From: a bacterium
GTDB lineage: Bacteria; Bacillota; Clostridia; Lachnospirales; Lachnospiraceae
Length of the DNA stretch: 64,000 bases
Reading direction: 5' to 3'
Assembly: GCA_030535455.1 (NCBI GenBank)
Contig: JAUNJY010000012.1
Location: 17,328-81,327, forward strand
Shown here: positions 18,068 through 26,564 of the stretch, piece after piece
Position numbering within the stretch: the stretch's first letter is position 1
How the letters are laid out: the number at the start of each line of letters is the position of its first letter
Position numbers and translations under genes: made by a program
Notes under the pieces: generated by a model
The model's input: the letters and a program-made list of their open reading frames with translations, nothing else
Told to the model about the DNA's origin: nothing
Databases searched by the model: none

Positions 18068-18775
18068 ATGAAAGATACAATGAGTAGTCTGTTGGAGGAA
18101 CGAAAATATAAGATGGCTTGTATCATTGCAGTTATTGGCGTGCTGCTAATTACAATTGCTATTTTTGTTTTCTTTGGCAGAAGAAATGCAAAAGAAAAAG
18201 AGCTGTCAGCAAAGAATGTAGTTGCAGTGGTTGGCTATGAGGAAGCCTATCAGCTGCTTTGTGATTTGGGGACTACATCTTATGAGACACAGACACTGAG
18301 CGAATTTAGTGAAACAATTGAAAATTATTTTAAAGATAAAAAGTGCACATTTAAAGATGCTATGGACAGTGTGCTTTCTGAGATAAAAGAAGAGGATGCG
18401 GCATATGACTTTGTTACAGAAACATTAATGGCCTCTTATACTGAGATGGACAATGATTGTAAAGTACCTTATGTGACTTGCGCAGTGACAGCTAAATATA
18501 TAGATTACTCTGGAACAGAAGGCACCCTAAAACTTACTGCAAAGGTTGAGTATACAGTTCTAAATCGAAATCAAATGACGGTTCAGGAGCGAGATGGAGA
18601 GATTGCTACGTATACTACAAAGATTAAACAATACATAAATCAAATGTTAATTAACCATATGTCGGAAACTGACATAAAAGATGAGGTGGAAGCACAGATG
18701 GAAGCTTGGTCTGGCAGCTTTAGCGACGATAAAATTAAATTTAAAGCATCCGTGAATGAATTAGAATTGAAATAA
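18068..18775 (+). CDS. hypothetical membrane-anchored protein
   Basis: The protein has 235 residues. A membrane segment is at about residues 17-37 (ACIIAVIGVLLITIAIFVFF), and the acidic rest is predicted outside. The outer part has a helical look early (EAYQLLCDLGTTSYETQTL) and beta-rich stretches later (GTLKLTAKVEYTVLN). The architecture, one N-terminal anchor plus one unknown domain, is like that of the gene at 14844, but I see no clear sequence similarity. The family is not recognised. Confidence 0.7.
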   Translation: MKDTMSSLLEERKYKMACIIAVIGVLLITIAIFVFFGRRNAKEKELSAKNVVAVVGYEEAYQLLCDLGTTSYETQTLSEFSETIENYFKDKKCTFKDAMDSVLSEIKEEDAAYDFVTETLMASYTEMDNDCKVPYVTCAVTAKYIDYSGTEGTLKLTAKVEYTVLNRNQMTVQERDGEIATYTTKIKQYINQMLINHMSETDIKDEVEAQMEAWSGSFSDDKIKFKASVNELELK

Positions 18776-18814
18776 TTCTATTTAATTATGGATATATTAT
18801 ATAGTGCATAACCG

Positions 18815-18844
18815 TTGCAAAATGGAAGAACATAATAGTATAAT
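18815..18844 (+). promoter_or_regulatory. promoter of pepD
   Basis: TTGCAA (18815-18820), an 18-base spacer and TATAAT (18839-18844) lie about 50 bases before the pepD start. Confidence 0.6.
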
Positions 18845-18893
18845 GTAACAGGAATATAAATTCCAAATTTAACAAAAGACTGGAGATAGATTC

Positions 18894-20342
18894 ATGGCAG
18901 ATGTATTAAATAGTATTGACTATAAAAAAGTATTTCATTTCTTCGAAGAAATAAGTGACGTACCAAGAGGTTCCCGTAATAATCAGGGAATTAGCGATTA
19001 TCTTGTGAAATTTGCAAAAGATCGTGGCTTATATTATGAACAAGATGAAATGTTAAACGTTATCATTATTAAGGATGCAACACCAGGATATGAAGATCAT
19101 GATGCAGTAATGCTTCAAGGTCATATGGACATGGTTTGTATTAAAGATCCTGACTCCGATCATGATTTCATGAAAGATCCGTTAAAGCTTTCCATCAATG
19201 GGGACTTTATCGAAGCAGAAGGAACTACACTTGGTGGTGACGATGGTATTGCTATCGCTTACGGACTTGCTATTTTAGATAGCAATGAATTTCAACATCC
19301 TCGTCTTGAAGTTGTTATTACTACAGATGAAGAAATCGGCTTATTAGGAGCTGCAGCATTAGATGTAAAAAATCTTCAAGCAAAAAATATGATCAATATC
19401 GATTCCGAAGAAGAAGCAAACATTTTAGTTGGCTGTGCCGGTGGTATGACTTCTATCAGCGAATTTGATATGACAAGTGAGACTGTAAATGGCGTTAAGA
19501 TTGCATGTCAAGTAAGAGGATTACAAGGTGGACATTCAGGTGTTGACATTAAGAAACACCGTACAAACGCAACAATCCTTTCAGCAAGAATGATGAACGA
19601 TTTACAAAAAGAGTTTGAAGTCTCCGTTGCATCATTTGAAAGCGGTGAAAAAGACAATGCAATCCCAAGTTTATCGAATATAGAATTTGTTATTGCAGAA
19701 GATAAAGTAGAATTATTTACAGCGAAGATTGCTGCTTTAAATGCAGTATATGAAGGCGAACTTAAGACGACAGAACCTGATTTCAAAGTTACTACAACAG
19801 TACTTGAAGCAGGAAGTTATGAGTGTCTTACTAAAGCATCCTTTGATACAATGATTCTTTATATCTTATTCCAGCCAAACGGCATCCAGACAATGAGTGC
19901 TGATATTGAAGGATTAGTTGAAAGTTCATTAAATCTTGGTATTTGTAAGGTAGATACAGCTAAAGCGTTATTTAGTTATTCTGTGCGAAGCAGCGTGGCT
20001 ACTTACAAGACATTTATGTCTGATAAGATCAAGTTATTTACTGAGAGCCTTGGTGGTACTTATAAAATCGAAGGTGAGTATCCAGGTTGGGAATATAAAC
20101 ATGATTCCAAATTAAGAGAAGTATTTGTTGAATTATATAAAGAAGAATTCGGACGTGATCCAATTATCGAAGTAATCCATGCAGGATTAGAATGTGGTAT
20201 CTTAGCAAATAAGATTCCAGGTCTTGATATTGTATCTATCGGACCTGATATGCATGATGTTCATACACCAAAAGAACGATTAAGCATCAGCTCTACAATC
20301 CGTGTATTTGATTATATTGTAAAAGTATTAGCAGCAATATAG
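18894..20342 (+). CDS. pepD: aminoacyl-histidine dipeptidase (PepD, M20 family)
   Basis: This 482-residue cytosolic metallopeptidase is predicted to hydrolyse Xaa-His and related dipeptides. Metal-site motifs are visible: LQGHMDMVC (first His/Asp), GTTLGGDDGIAIAYG (bridging Asp), TTDEEIGLLGA (catalytic Glu and ligand), and HAGLECGIL near the C-terminus. The dimerisation lid lies between about 200 and 400. The length fits the M20C/PepD group. It is transcribed alone, between its own promoter and terminator. Confidence 0.93.
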   Translation: MADVLNSIDYKKVFHFFEEISDVPRGSRNNQGISDYLVKFAKDRGLYYEQDEMLNVIIIKDATPGYEDHDAVMLQGHMDMVCIKDPDSDHDFMKDPLKLSINGDFIEAEGTTLGGDDGIAIAYGLAILDSNEFQHPRLEVVITTDEEIGLLGAAALDVKNLQAKNMINIDSEEEANILVGCAGGMTSISEFDMTSETVNGVKIACQVRGLQGGHSGVDIKKHRTNATILSARMMNDLQKEFEVSVASFESGEKDNAIPSLSNIEFVIAEDKVELFTAKIAALNAVYEGELKTTEPDFKVTTTVLEAGSYECLTKASFDTMILYILFQPNGIQTMSADIEGLVESSLNLGICKVDTAKALFSYSVRSSVATYKTFMSDKIKLFTESLGGTYKIEGEYPGWEYKHDSKLREVFVELYKEEFGRDPIIEVIHAGLECGILANKIPGLDIVSIGPDMHDVHTPKERLSISSTIRVFDYIVKVLAAI

Positions 20343-20346
20343 TAAG

Positions 20347-20399
20347 AAAAAGATTAAGCTCCTAGCCAGTAGATATATAGGTTAGGAGCTTAATCTTTT
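20347..20399 (+). terminator. strong terminator after pepD
   Basis: A long stem pairs AAAAGATTAAGCTCCTA with TAGGAGCTTAATCTTTT around an AT-rich loop. The symmetric A/T flanks would let it work in both directions. Confidence 0.85.
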
Positions 20400-20444
20400 A
20401 TTAACAAACACGAAACATTTACGAAAACATTAAGAAAAAAATAA

Positions 20445-20473
20445 GATACATTCTTGTTGTTCTATGTTATAAT
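20445..20473 (+). promoter_or_regulatory. promoter of the LCP gene
   Basis: GATACA (20445-20450), a 17-base spacer and consensus TATAAT (20468-20473) precede the start at 20509. Confidence 0.5.
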
Positions 20474-20508
20474 ATGCTGATATTACTTTGAAGTAGGAGT
20501 TTTGCAAT

Positions 20509-21867
20509 ATGGAAGATAAAAATGAGTATTCCAATGCAGTTAATCATGATAACGACAAAGCAAAGAAACATGAAGCTACTGAGAATAAGATTGTTATCAA
20601 GAAAGATTCACCGCTTAATGCTTACATTTCAGAAGAAGAGAACACTTCTAATAAAAAGAAGATAAGAAAAAGAATTGCAATAGGGAGCCTTGTACTCTTG
20701 CTTGCAATTGCAGTTAGCATCGTTTTATATACAAAGCATTTGCTAGGTTTTATTAATTATAAAGATTACGACCAACACAATAACGTTGTTGTACAAGATG
20801 AAGAATTCGACACAGACGATAGCGGAACTTATGGCAATTGGGACAAATTAGATCCGGGAGATGTGGAGTGGAACAATACAGGTGAGATAAAAAAGGTAGA
20901 AGGAGTTACCAACCTATTATTTATAGCAGAAGAAAAAGAGGATTGGGAAATCAGAGGTCGTTCTGATGTTATTATCATAGTAACCGTCAATACAAATGAC
21001 AAGACTTTAAAACTAACTTCGATTATGCGTGATACATATGTACAAATACCAGGGTATCAGGACAATCGAATTAATTCGGCATATCGAACAGGAGATATAC
21101 CATTATTGGAAAAAACACTAAAGATGAACTTTAATATTGCGGTGGATGGATATATCAAAGTTGATTTTGACAGTTTTGCAAAGATCATTGATCGTTTGGG
21201 AGGGGTTGAGCTTACCCTGACTGCAGAAGAGGCAGACTGGCTAAATGAATCTAACCATGTGCTGGACAAGGCATCAAGAAATCTGACAGCAGGCACCCAT
21301 CGTTTAAATGGAGCGCAGGCACTAGGATATTCTAGAATTCGAAAGATAAAGACGGTAGATGGCATAACGAATGATTTTGGTCGAGTGTGGAGACAAAAGC
21401 TTCTTCTGACTAAGCTTTTTAATGATTATAAAGACCAAAGTCTTACAAAGATCGTATCCATAGCACCGGATATCCTGTCTTTAATTACATCAGATTTGCC
21501 TGAGTCCAAATTAATTTCATTAGCGATGACGGCAATTGATTTAAATGTAAATCAGATTGAAACGCTATGCGTTCCGGTAAATGGAAGCTATGAAAGCAAG
21601 CTGATTCGAAAGATGGCAGTACTTGTACCGGATTTGGAAGAAAATATAGCAGCCATCAACTCTTTTATTTACAATGGGAAATTAGATTGCGAGTATATTG
21701 AAGAGAAGAGGATTGAAGACTATCAGATTAATTTTAGTCTGACGGAAAGCAACTTCAAGTTGAAGAGCATTGACTCATATACAAAGACGGCTTTTAATAT
21801 TTTGCAAGGAAAAGATACGTTGACATTAAAAGATGTCTTAGATTTAATTTGTATAAAGCATAAATAA
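20509..21867 (+). CDS. LytR-CpsA-Psr (LCP) family cell-wall glycopolymer ligase
   Basis: The protein has 452 residues, with a charged cytosolic tail of about 50, one membrane segment (IGSLVLLLAIAVSIVLYT) and an extracellular LCP domain. Diagnostic motifs are the acidic/arginine site TSIMRDTYVQIPG, RINSAYRTGD, then GYIKVDFDSFAKIIDRLGG and GAQALGYSRIRK. LCP enzymes transfer lipid-linked glycopolymers such as teichoic acids or capsules onto peptidoglycan. It might attach the polysaccharide made by the 34-55 kb operon, but that link is inference. Confidence 0.92.
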   Translation: MEDKNEYSNAVNHDNDKAKKHEATENKIVIKKDSPLNAYISEEENTSNKKKIRKRIAIGSLVLLLAIAVSIVLYTKHLLGFINYKDYDQHNNVVVQDEEFDTDDSGTYGNWDKLDPGDVEWNNTGEIKKVEGVTNLLFIAEEKEDWEIRGRSDVIIIVTVNTNDKTLKLTSIMRDTYVQIPGYQDNRINSAYRTGDIPLLEKTLKMNFNIAVDGYIKVDFDSFAKIIDRLGGVELTLTAEEADWLNESNHVLDKASRNLTAGTHRLNGAQALGYSRIRKIKTVDGITNDFGRVWRQKLLLTKLFNDYKDQSLTKIVSIAPDILSLITSDLPESKLISLAMTAIDLNVNQIETLCVPVNGSYESKLIRKMAVLVPDLEENIAAINSFIYNGKLDCEYIEEKRIEDYQINFSLTESNFKLKSIDSYTKTAFNILQGKDTLTLKDVLDLICIKHK

Positions 21868-21899
21868 ACCATAAAGTGTGTGATGTCATACTTTACAAG

Positions 21900-21941
21900 C
21901 CTTCTCGTATACTATAAAGAGGTATACGAGGAGGTTTTTTT
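21900..21941 (+). terminator. terminator hairpin containing the next gene's ribosome site
   Basis: CCTTCTCGTATAC (21900-21912) pairs with GTATACGAGGAGG (21922-21934), a 13-bp stem with one G-U, followed by seven T. The downstream arm includes GGAGG (21930-21934), which is the ribosome site for ATG 21942. Confidence 0.8.
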
Positions 21942-22808
21942 ATGCGAAATCGCCACAACAGGTTACATGCAGTCTTACCAATCATACTATTTCTTGTGGC
22001 AGTGATCGGGTCAGTTTTCTTGTTATCATATCTTCATGACTATAAGGAAACTTTAGATATTATACATTCAGTAAAGATTGATGAAGATAAGATCAGAGAG
22101 TTTCATATTTCTGAGGAAGTAATTTCTTACTATCTAAGTCAATCTGGAGGCGTGGAACATGGCATGGAGGAACTGACGCTTTATATGATGCGGTTTCAAT
22201 ATGAAATTGATTCCCTGGCGCAGATTAAAGAACATCCTCTTCCAGTGCAGTGTAAAAAGAAATTAAAAAATCTGGAGGAATATGAGAAGTTAGTAAAGTT
22301 CTATACTTGCATGCTGACCAGGTTAAAGTATTTTCCGGTACCAAATGACCTGATTGGAAAGCAAAAAGTCTCATATGATAACTCTTGGGGAGGTAGACGA
22401 ACCTATGGGGGAGAGAGAAAGCACGAAGGGACTGACCTTATGACGACTAATAATGTACGAGGGTATTTTCCAATTTTAAGTATTGGCGAAGGTGTTGTAG
22501 AGAATGTGGGGTGGCTCAAGCTAGGCGGGTATCGCATTGGTATAAGAGGAAACAATGGCTGTTACTATTATTATGCCCATTTAGATTCGTATTCAGAGGG
22601 GATCAAAGTAGGAGACAAAGTCAGAGCAGGACAGCTGCTAGGATTTATGGGAGACACAGGATATAGCGACAAAGAGGGAACCACAGGAAACTTTCCCGTA
22701 CATCTTCATCTTGGCATGTATGTTGACTTTGAAGGAAAGGAAATAAGCGTCAATCCATATTTTATTTTGAAATACTTAGAACAACATAAGTTATCCTATG
22801 CATTTTAA
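21942..22808 (+). CDS. M23 family metallopeptidase, membrane-anchored
   Basis: The protein has 288 residues. An N-terminal membrane segment (LPIILFLVAVIGSVFLLSYL) is followed by a helical region, then a LytM/M23 zinc peptidase domain with RKHEGTDLM (HxxxD ligands) and VHLHLGMY (HxH). These enzymes cut peptidoglycan cross-bridges at the cell surface. Both zinc motifs are complete, so activity is expected. The ribosome site lies inside a terminator hairpin 74 bases after the LCP gene, suggesting low or conditional translation. Confidence 0.9.
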   Translation: MRNRHNRLHAVLPIILFLVAVIGSVFLLSYLHDYKETLDIIHSVKIDEDKIREFHISEEVISYYLSQSGGVEHGMEELTLYMMRFQYEIDSLAQIKEHPLPVQCKKKLKNLEEYEKLVKFYTCMLTRLKYFPVPNDLIGKQKVSYDNSWGGRRTYGGERKHEGTDLMTTNNVRGYFPILSIGEGVVENVGWLKLGGYRIGIRGNNGCYYYYAHLDSYSEGIKVGDKVRAGQLLGFMGDTGYSDKEGTTGNFPVHLHLGMYVDFEGKEISVNPYFILKYLEQHKLSYAF

Positions 22809-22827
22809 ATTCACAATTCAAATAAAG

Positions 22828-22856
22828 TTACACTTTTAGTGAAAACATGGTATAAT
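22828..22856 (+). promoter_or_regulatory. promoter of the alarmone synthetase operon
   Basis: TTACAC (22828-22833), a 17-base spacer and TATAAT (22851-22856) leave a 5' leader of about 90 bases. Confidence 0.6.
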
Positions 22857-22955
22857 ACACTAGTGGCAGTTTTGAACGAAAAATACAGTGTGATTTTTAG
22901 GGGATAAAGCCTATGAATTGGTTTACAAAATAATGATAAATGAGAGGTAAATAAT

Positions 22956-23759
22956 ATGGAAATACAACTATGGAGAGAAATATTAGACCCTTATCAGTTA
23001 GCAGTGGATGAATTAATTGTAAAGTTTAACCATATTATTAATGAATATCGTAATGCAGGAGCATATTCTCCGATTGAATTAGTAGATGGAAGAGTAAAAA
23101 AGATCTCCAGTATTCTGGAAAAGGCACAGAAGAAGAATATTAGCTTAGACGAAATACAGGAAAAGATCGATGACATTGCAGGAATTCGTATTATTTGTCA
23201 ATTTGTTGAAGATATTGATAAAGTAGTAGAGCTAATACGCAATCGCGACGATATGGAAATCAAAATGGAAAAGAACTATATCGAGCACCGTAAAGCAAGC
23301 GGATATCGAAGCTATCATGTCATTATTTATTACACTGTACAGACATTAAAAGGTGCGAAGACGATTCAGGCAGAAATCCAAATTCGTACATTAGCAATGA
23401 ATTTTTGGGCTACGATTGAACATAGTCTTCAATATAAATACAAGAAAAACATGCCTAGCCATATCCGAGCAAGACTGTCCAGTGCAGCAGAAGCAGTAAT
23501 CAGCCTTGATGAGGAGATGAGCCAGATCCGTGGAGAAATCATGGATGCGCAGAATTTCTTTAGTTTAAAAGCAAGTGTAGTTTCGGATATTTTGACAAAT
23601 ATTCAGAATTTGTATAAAGTAGCGAATAAGAGAGAAGTCGTTAAGATCCAAGACGAGTTCTTTAAAATATATGAGACTGGTGATTTGGACCAGTTAGAAC
23701 GTTTTAACAAAGAACTAGACATTATCTCCGAAGGATACCGTGCACAAAGTTTAAAATAG
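22956..23759 (+). CDS. small alarmone synthetase ((p)ppGpp synthetase, RelP/YjbM-like)
   Basis: The 267-residue protein has a single RelA/SpoT synthetase domain, with no HD hydrolase and no TGS/ACT regulatory region. Core motifs are DDIAGIRIICQF, RKASGYRSYHVIIYY (substrate-binding tyrosine), and AEIQIRTLAMNFWATIEH. It should transfer pyrophosphate from ATP to GDP or GTP to make (p)ppGpp in the cytosol, controlled mainly by expression level. The start follows AGAGG. The next gene begins 16 bases on. Confidence 0.9.
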   Translation: MEIQLWREILDPYQLAVDELIVKFNHIINEYRNAGAYSPIELVDGRVKKISSILEKAQKKNISLDEIQEKIDDIAGIRIICQFVEDIDKVVELIRNRDDMEIKMEKNYIEHRKASGYRSYHVIIYYTVQTLKGAKTIQAEIQIRTLAMNFWATIEHSLQYKYKKNMPSHIRARLSSAAEAVISLDEEMSQIRGEIMDAQNFFSLKASVVSDILTNIQNLYKVANKREVVKIQDEFFKIYETGDLDQLERFNKELDIISEGYRAQSLK

Positions 23760-23775
23760 AATGGAGAATACCTAA

Positions 23776-25143
23776 GTGTTATTACCAAGTACCTATACAG
23801 ATCGCATGAAAGAACTTCTTTCAAACGAGGAGTATGAAGCATATATCAAAAGCTTTGATGAGCCTCATCATGCGGGACTACGAGTGAATACATTAAAAAT
23901 ATCTGTAGAAGAATTTATGAAAATTTCTCCGTTTGAATTAAAGAGAGTCCCTTGGACTACAAACGGATTTTATTATGATAAAAGTGAACAGCCGGCAAAA
24001 CATCCGTATTATTATGCCGGACTATACTATATCCAAGAACCAAGTGCTATGACACCGGCCGCGCTTCTTCCAGTCGAAGAAGGCGACCGTGTCTTAGACC
24101 TTTGTGCTGCACCAGGTGGAAAGTCCACCGAGCTTGCAGCCAAATTAAATGGGACAGGCGTCTTAGTTACCAACGATATTAGTAATTCAAGAGCCAAAGC
24201 GTTACTCAAGAACATTGAATTACAAGGGGTTCGCAATGCAATCGTTACAAGTGAGCCACCAGAAAAGTTAGGAAGATATTTCGAAGGCTATTTCGATAAG
24301 ATTTTAGTAGATGCTCCTTGCTCAGGAGAAGGAATGTTCCGTAAGGACAACGCCCTAATCAAGAGCTGGGAAGAATATGGTGTTGAGTACTTTTCAAAAA
24401 TTCAAAAGGAAATCATTGTGGAGGCAGCTAAGATGCTTCGAGCAGGCGGCCTTATGGTGTACTCGACATGTACATTTTCTCCGGAAGAAAATGAGCTTAC
24501 GATTGAACATCTTAAGAACGAATTTCCTGAATTCAAAGTGCTAGACGTTGAAAGAGCAGAAGGATTTGACCATGGCCACCCTGAATGGATTGGCAGTGAG
24601 GACAAAGAACTTAGTAACTGTGTTCGTATTTGGCCTCATAAAATCAACGGGGAGGGCCATTTTGTTGCACTTTTACAAAAAGGCGAAGACGAAGGAAGAC
24701 GTAAGGTTAAGACGAAGACAGAACCTGTGAAGTTATCTGAGGAAGCATCTGTATTTTTAAAATCCATGGGTGTGAAATCATTTAAGAAAAATCATGAGAT
24801 GTTTGAAGAACGACTTACCTCTTTACCAGAAGGTGTCGTGCCATTAAAAGGACTTCGTATCCTTAGAAGCGGCATGTATCTTGGCGATGTTAAGAAAAAT
24901 CGATTTGAGCCAGCACAGGCATTGGCATGTGCGCTTAAGAAAGAAGAGTTTGACAATCATATTGATCTCCCACTTGATGACGAACGAGTAATCCGTTATC
25001 TAAAAGGGGAAACCATTGAAATAGAAGATAAGAAAGCAAGTGGTTATCAGCTTGTATGTGTGGATGGATATTCTTTAGGCTGGGGCAAGCTTAGCAAAGG
25101 AACTCTTAAGAACAAATACAATCCAGGTTGGAGATGGCTATAA
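23776..25143 (+). CDS. RsmF/RsmB-type rRNA (cytosine-C5)-methyltransferase
   Basis: The 455-residue protein begins at GTG 23776 (GGAG at 23763-23766). It uses S-adenosylmethionine to methylate cytosine C5 in rRNA. The SAM-binding strand is VLDLCAAPGGKSTELA. The two catalytic cysteines are in VDAPCSGEGMFRK and YSTCTFSPEENE. The C-terminal region after about residue 300 fits the RsmF-type RNA-binding extension. It lies in a run of RNA-modification genes with short gaps. Confidence 0.9.
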   Translation: MLLPSTYTDRMKELLSNEEYEAYIKSFDEPHHAGLRVNTLKISVEEFMKISPFELKRVPWTTNGFYYDKSEQPAKHPYYYAGLYYIQEPSAMTPAALLPVEEGDRVLDLCAAPGGKSTELAAKLNGTGVLVTNDISNSRAKALLKNIELQGVRNAIVTSEPPEKLGRYFEGYFDKILVDAPCSGEGMFRKDNALIKSWEEYGVEYFSKIQKEIIVEAAKMLRAGGLMVYSTCTFSPEENELTIEHLKNEFPEFKVLDVERAEGFDHGHPEWIGSEDKELSNCVRIWPHKINGEGHFVALLQKGEDEGRRKVKTKTEPVKLSEEASVFLKSMGVKSFKKNHEMFEERLTSLPEGVVPLKGLRILRSGMYLGDVKKNRFEPAQALACALKKEEFDNHIDLPLDDERVIRYLKGETIEIEDKKASGYQLVCVDGYSLGWGKLSKGTLKNKYNPGWRWL

Positions 25144-25162
25144 TCCATTTGAAGGAGCAGTA

Positions 25163-25867
25163 ATGAAAAAGTTAAGACTTGATAAGTATCTGGCAGATAT
25201 GGGCGTTGGTACAAGAAGTGAAGTAAAGATTGCAATCAAGCGCGGTCATGTCAAGGTAAATGGCGAGATTGTAAGGACACCAGAAGTAAAGGTGGACGAC
25301 AACGACCAAGTATTTTACAATGACCAACAGGTTGGCTATGTGACTCACGAGTACTATATGCTAAATAAGCCTGCAGGTGTTGTTTCTGCAACAGAAGACA
25401 AGAGATGTGAAACTGTAATTGATCTAATCGAAACAAAGGCCAGAAAGGATTTGTTCCCGGTAGGCCGCTTAGATAAAGATACAGAAGGACTTCTATTGAT
25501 CACCAATGACGGTGATTTGGCACATCGCCTGTTATCCCCTAAGAAAAAGGTGGGGAAAGTTTATTATGCTAGGATTCAGGGAAGAGTTACTAAAGAAGAC
25601 ATTGTAGCCTTTAAAGAGGGATTACAGGTAGATGAAGGATTTAAAGCACTGCCTGCTGAACTTAGAATCCTAAAATCCGACGAAATCTCAGAAATCGAAT
25701 TAACCATTATGGAAGGTAAATTCCATCAGGTAAAAAGAATGTTTGAGGCAGTCGACAAAGAAGTGATTTATCTTAAGCGCTTATCCATGGGGGAACTTGT
25801 GCTGGATGAAACACTTGCGGTTGGGGAATACCGACCATTAACAGAAGAAGAAATTAATAAATTTTAG
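25163..25867 (+). CDS. RsuA-type 16S rRNA pseudouridine synthase
   Basis: The 234-residue protein has an N-terminal S4 RNA-binding domain (LRLDKYLADMGVGTRSEVK) and the catalytic motif GRLDKDTEGLLLITNDGDL with the essential aspartate. The length and insertion pattern fit RsuA, which acts on small-subunit rRNA, better than RluB/RluE. It starts after AAGGAG, 19 bases from the methyltransferase. Confidence 0.9.
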   Translation: MKKLRLDKYLADMGVGTRSEVKIAIKRGHVKVNGEIVRTPEVKVDDNDQVFYNDQQVGYVTHEYYMLNKPAGVVSATEDKRCETVIDLIETKARKDLFPVGRLDKDTEGLLLITNDGDLAHRLLSPKKKVGKVYYARIQGRVTKEDIVAFKEGLQVDEGFKALPAELRILKSDEISEIELTIMEGKFHQVKRMFEAVDKEVIYLKRLSMGELVLDETLAVGEYRPLTEEEINKF

Positions 25868-25888
25868 GAACATTTTGGCGGAGGATAC

Positions 25889-26536
25889 ATGTTAAATAAT
25901 ATAAATGCAGTTATTTTTGATTTAGATGGCACTCTTGTCGATTCCATGTGGATGTGGAAACGAATCGACATTGAATTCCTGGGGGAACGTGGAATTGAGT
26001 TGCCAGATGACTTACAACGAGCAATTTCCGGCATGAGCTTTACTGAGACAGCAACCTACTTTAAGACTCGTTTTAAATTAGAAGAGTCCATTGAAGAGAT
26101 TAAAGAAATCTGGAATGGCATGGCATATGACAAATATATGAATGAAACGCCTTTAAAACAAGGCTGCCTTGCTTTCTTAAAAGATCTTAAGAGCCGTGGA
26201 ATTAAAACTGGTATTGCAACAAGCAACTCCAGACATTTAGTGGAAAGTGTTACAAAACAGCTTTCCATCGATACGTATTTTGATACGATCCGTACTTCCT
26301 GTGAAGTGAAAAAAGGTAAGCCTGCTCCTGATATTTATGAATTAGTAGCAAGCGAACTTGGCGTAGAGCCAAAACACTGCCTTGTGTTTGAAGATATTAC
26401 GCAAGGAATTATGGCAGGAAAAAGTGCAAACATGAAAGTATGTGCGATTGAAGATGAGTATTCCGAATTTGAACGGGAAGAAAAGATTCGCCTCGCAGAT
26501 TATTATATAAAGAACTATGATGAAATCACTAGATAG
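25889..26536 (+). CDS. HAD family phosphatase
   Basis: The 215-residue haloacid-dehalogenase-fold hydrolase resembles beta-phosphoglucomutase/GS1-like enzymes. Motif I is FDLDGTLVDSMW (both aspartates present), motif II TSNSR, motif III lysine KKGKPAPDIY, and motif IV CLVFEDITQGIMAG. A helical cap lies between motifs I and II. The substrate cannot be told from the sequence. It is close-packed between the RsuA-like and YgiQ genes. Confidence 0.9.
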   Translation: MLNNINAVIFDLDGTLVDSMWMWKRIDIEFLGERGIELPDDLQRAISGMSFTETATYFKTRFKLEESIEEIKEIWNGMAYDKYMNETPLKQGCLAFLKDLKSRGIKTGIATSNSRHLVESVTKQLSIDTYFDTIRTSCEVKKGKPAPDIYELVASELGVEPKHCLVFEDITQGIMAGKSANMKVCAIEDEYSEFEREEKIRLADYYIKNYDEITR

Positions 26537-26564
26537 ATGTGAAGATTAGAAATGGAGTTTTAAA

